A stretch of DNA of 64,000 nt from JAHEIJ01 sp040235565 (lineage in GTDB: Bacteria; Pseudomonadota; Gammaproteobacteria; UBA6429; Thiohalophilaceae), in contig JBECLA010000017.1 of NCBI GenBank assembly GCA_040235565.1, positions 1 to 64,000 on the forward strand. Direction: 5' to 3'. A program made the translations under genes and the position numbers. Below are positions 63,148 to 64,000 of this stretch, piece after piece (position 1 is the first letter of the stretch; each line of letters begins with the position of its first letter). The notes below the pieces were generated by a model. The model was given only the letters and a program-made list of their open reading frames with translations, ran no database searches and had not been told where the DNA came from.

Positions 63148-64000
63148 ATGATAATCAAAGAAATATCCACCCAACCGTTTGGGGATCAAAGGCCCGGGAC
63201 GTCGGGTTTACGCAAACAGGTGACGGTCTTCCAGCAACCGCATTATCTGGAAAATTTTGTACAGTCCATTTTCGACTGCCTGACAGACTGCCAGGATCAG
63301 ACCCTGGTACTTGGTGGCGATGGTCGCTACTACAACCGTGTTGCCATTCAAACCATTCTGAAAATGGCAGCTGCCCATGGCTTTGGCAGGGTATTGGTCG
63401 GGGCGGGCGGCCTGTTGTCCACCCCTGCCGTGTCTGCGGTCATTCGTCGTCACAACGCCTTTGGCGGCATTATTCTCTCCGCCAGTCACAACCCCGGCGG
63501 ACCGGCTGGGGATTTTGGGATCAAATACAACATCGGTAACGGTGGACCGGCGCCGGAAAAGCTCACCGAGGCCATTTACGCCCGCACCTGCGAGTTGAAC
63601 CAGTATCGCATGGCAGACGCCGCCGATCTGGATATCGATCAAACCGGCTTGCAAAAGCTTGGCGAGATGAGTGTCGAAGTGATTGATCCGGTTGCCGATT
63701 ATGCTGAGCTGATGAGCCACCTGTTTGATTTTCCTCGTATCAAGGCCCTGTTTGACTCCGGCATGTTCACCATGGTGTTCGACGCCATGCATGCCATCAC
63801 CGGCCCTTATGCCCATGAGATTCTGGAAAACCAACTCGGGGCACCAACCGGCACCGTCATCAATGGCGTACCACAGGAAGATTTTGGGGGCGGTCATCCG
63901 GATCCGAACCTGGCGCACGCCAGGGAACTGGTCGAAAGTTTGAGTCAACCCGGTCCCAATACCCCCAACTTCGGGGCCGCGTCAGACGGCGACGGCGATC
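63148..64000 (+). CDS. pgm: Phosphoglucomutase, alpha-D-glucose type (partial)
   Basis: Interconverts glucose-1-phosphate and glucose-6-phosphate. Only the first 284 residues are in the window; the gene continues to the right. ATG 63148 opens STQPFGDQRPGTSGLRK, the start of the family. The active phosphoserine lies in ILSASHNPGG (near residue 110), and the window stops right in the metal-binding loop ASDGDGD. The eukaryote-like GTSGLRK start and ASHNPGGP are typical of the 540-residue bacterial form found beside glycogen genes. Confidence 0.96.
   Translation, partial: MIIKEISTQPFGDQRPGTSGLRKQVTVFQQPHYLENFVQSIFDCLTDCQDQTLVLGGDGRYYNRVAIQTILKMAAAHGFGRVLVGAGGLLSTPAVSAVIRRHNAFGGIILSASHNPGGPAGDFGIKYNIGNGGPAPEKLTEAIYARTCELNQYRMADAADLDIDQTGLQKLGEMSVEVIDPVADYAELMSHLFDFPRIKALFDSGMFTMVFDAMHAITGPYAHEILENQLGAPTGTVINGVPQEDFGGGHPDPNLAHARELVESLSQPGPNTPNFGAASDGDGD

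Noticed and set aside
63208..63948. Minus-strand frame of 246 codons
   Set aside because: Antisense to phosphoglucomutase, whose motifs are clear.
1..64000. CRISPR array, rRNA operon, insertion sequence
   Set aside because: No regularly spaced direct repeats, no rRNA motifs and no transposase frames were seen on either strand.

Overview
The window looks like a chromosomal segment of a gammaproteobacterium, probably a sulfur- or metal-exposed chemolithotroph-type lineage. The evidence is the intact gammaproteobacterial block yebC-ruvCAB-ybgC-tolQRAB-pal-cpoB-queE-queC, the lptFG/pepA/holC/valS neighbourhood, a YeeE/TsuA-type thiosulfate transporter, DUF2173 proteins and a multihaem cytochrome c. 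No taxonomic search was possible, so the assignment is an inference from gene content and synteny.

Layout. 1-6330: the start of a phospholipase D-type lipoprotein, a secreted amidase followed by a porin, a DUF481 outer-membrane protein, a small protein made of two tandem repeats, and a divergent CsrA-like protein. 6471-17131: a region flanked by two 47-bp direct copies of the 3' part of tRNA-Lys(UUU), one of them inside the intact tRNA. It reads as a former tRNA-integrated island without a recognisable integrase. It carries a CDF metal transporter broken by an in-frame TGA, a small Cys/His-rich secreted protein, a CzcCBA-type RND metal efflux operon, and an electron-transfer cassette: a membrane-anchored FAD/[2Fe-2S] reductase, a b-type membrane subunit and an eight-haem cytochrome c. 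17244-28457: tsuA and the minus-strand queuosine/Tol-Pal/Ruv block.

28643-33076: a Ser/Thr phosphorylation cassette (CHASE2 receptor kinase, PP2C phosphatase, two FHA proteins). 33291-39915: aspS, an FmdB-type zinc ribbon and a small conserved protein on the minus strand, then a plus-strand run of an AMP/thymidine phosphorylase-family enzyme, a short PRPP synthetase, a DUF1614 membrane protein and a short-chain dehydrogenase. 40141-47865: a membrane protein, an ABC-2 exporter, an HD-GYP protein and purL. 47934-49089: three tandem DUF2173 paralogues. 49248-59054: an RDD membrane protein, lptG/lptF, pepA, holC, an acidic coiled-coil protein, a GT39-type glycosyltransferase and valS. 59183-62443: DUF2970, a UMF1-type MFS transporter, and an ECF sigma-factor operon with a membrane protein and DUF3106. 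63148-64000: the 5' part of a phosphoglucomutase gene.

How the parts work together. The housekeeping blocks cover envelope integrity, DNA repair, tRNA modification and charging, LPS export and purine synthesis. The accessory interest lies in the tRNA-flanked island (metal efflux plus a possible route for electrons from NAD(P)H to periplasmic haems), the AMP phosphorylase/PRPP synthetase/DUF1614 module, the tandem DUF2173 genes, and the kinase/phosphatase/FHA cassette.
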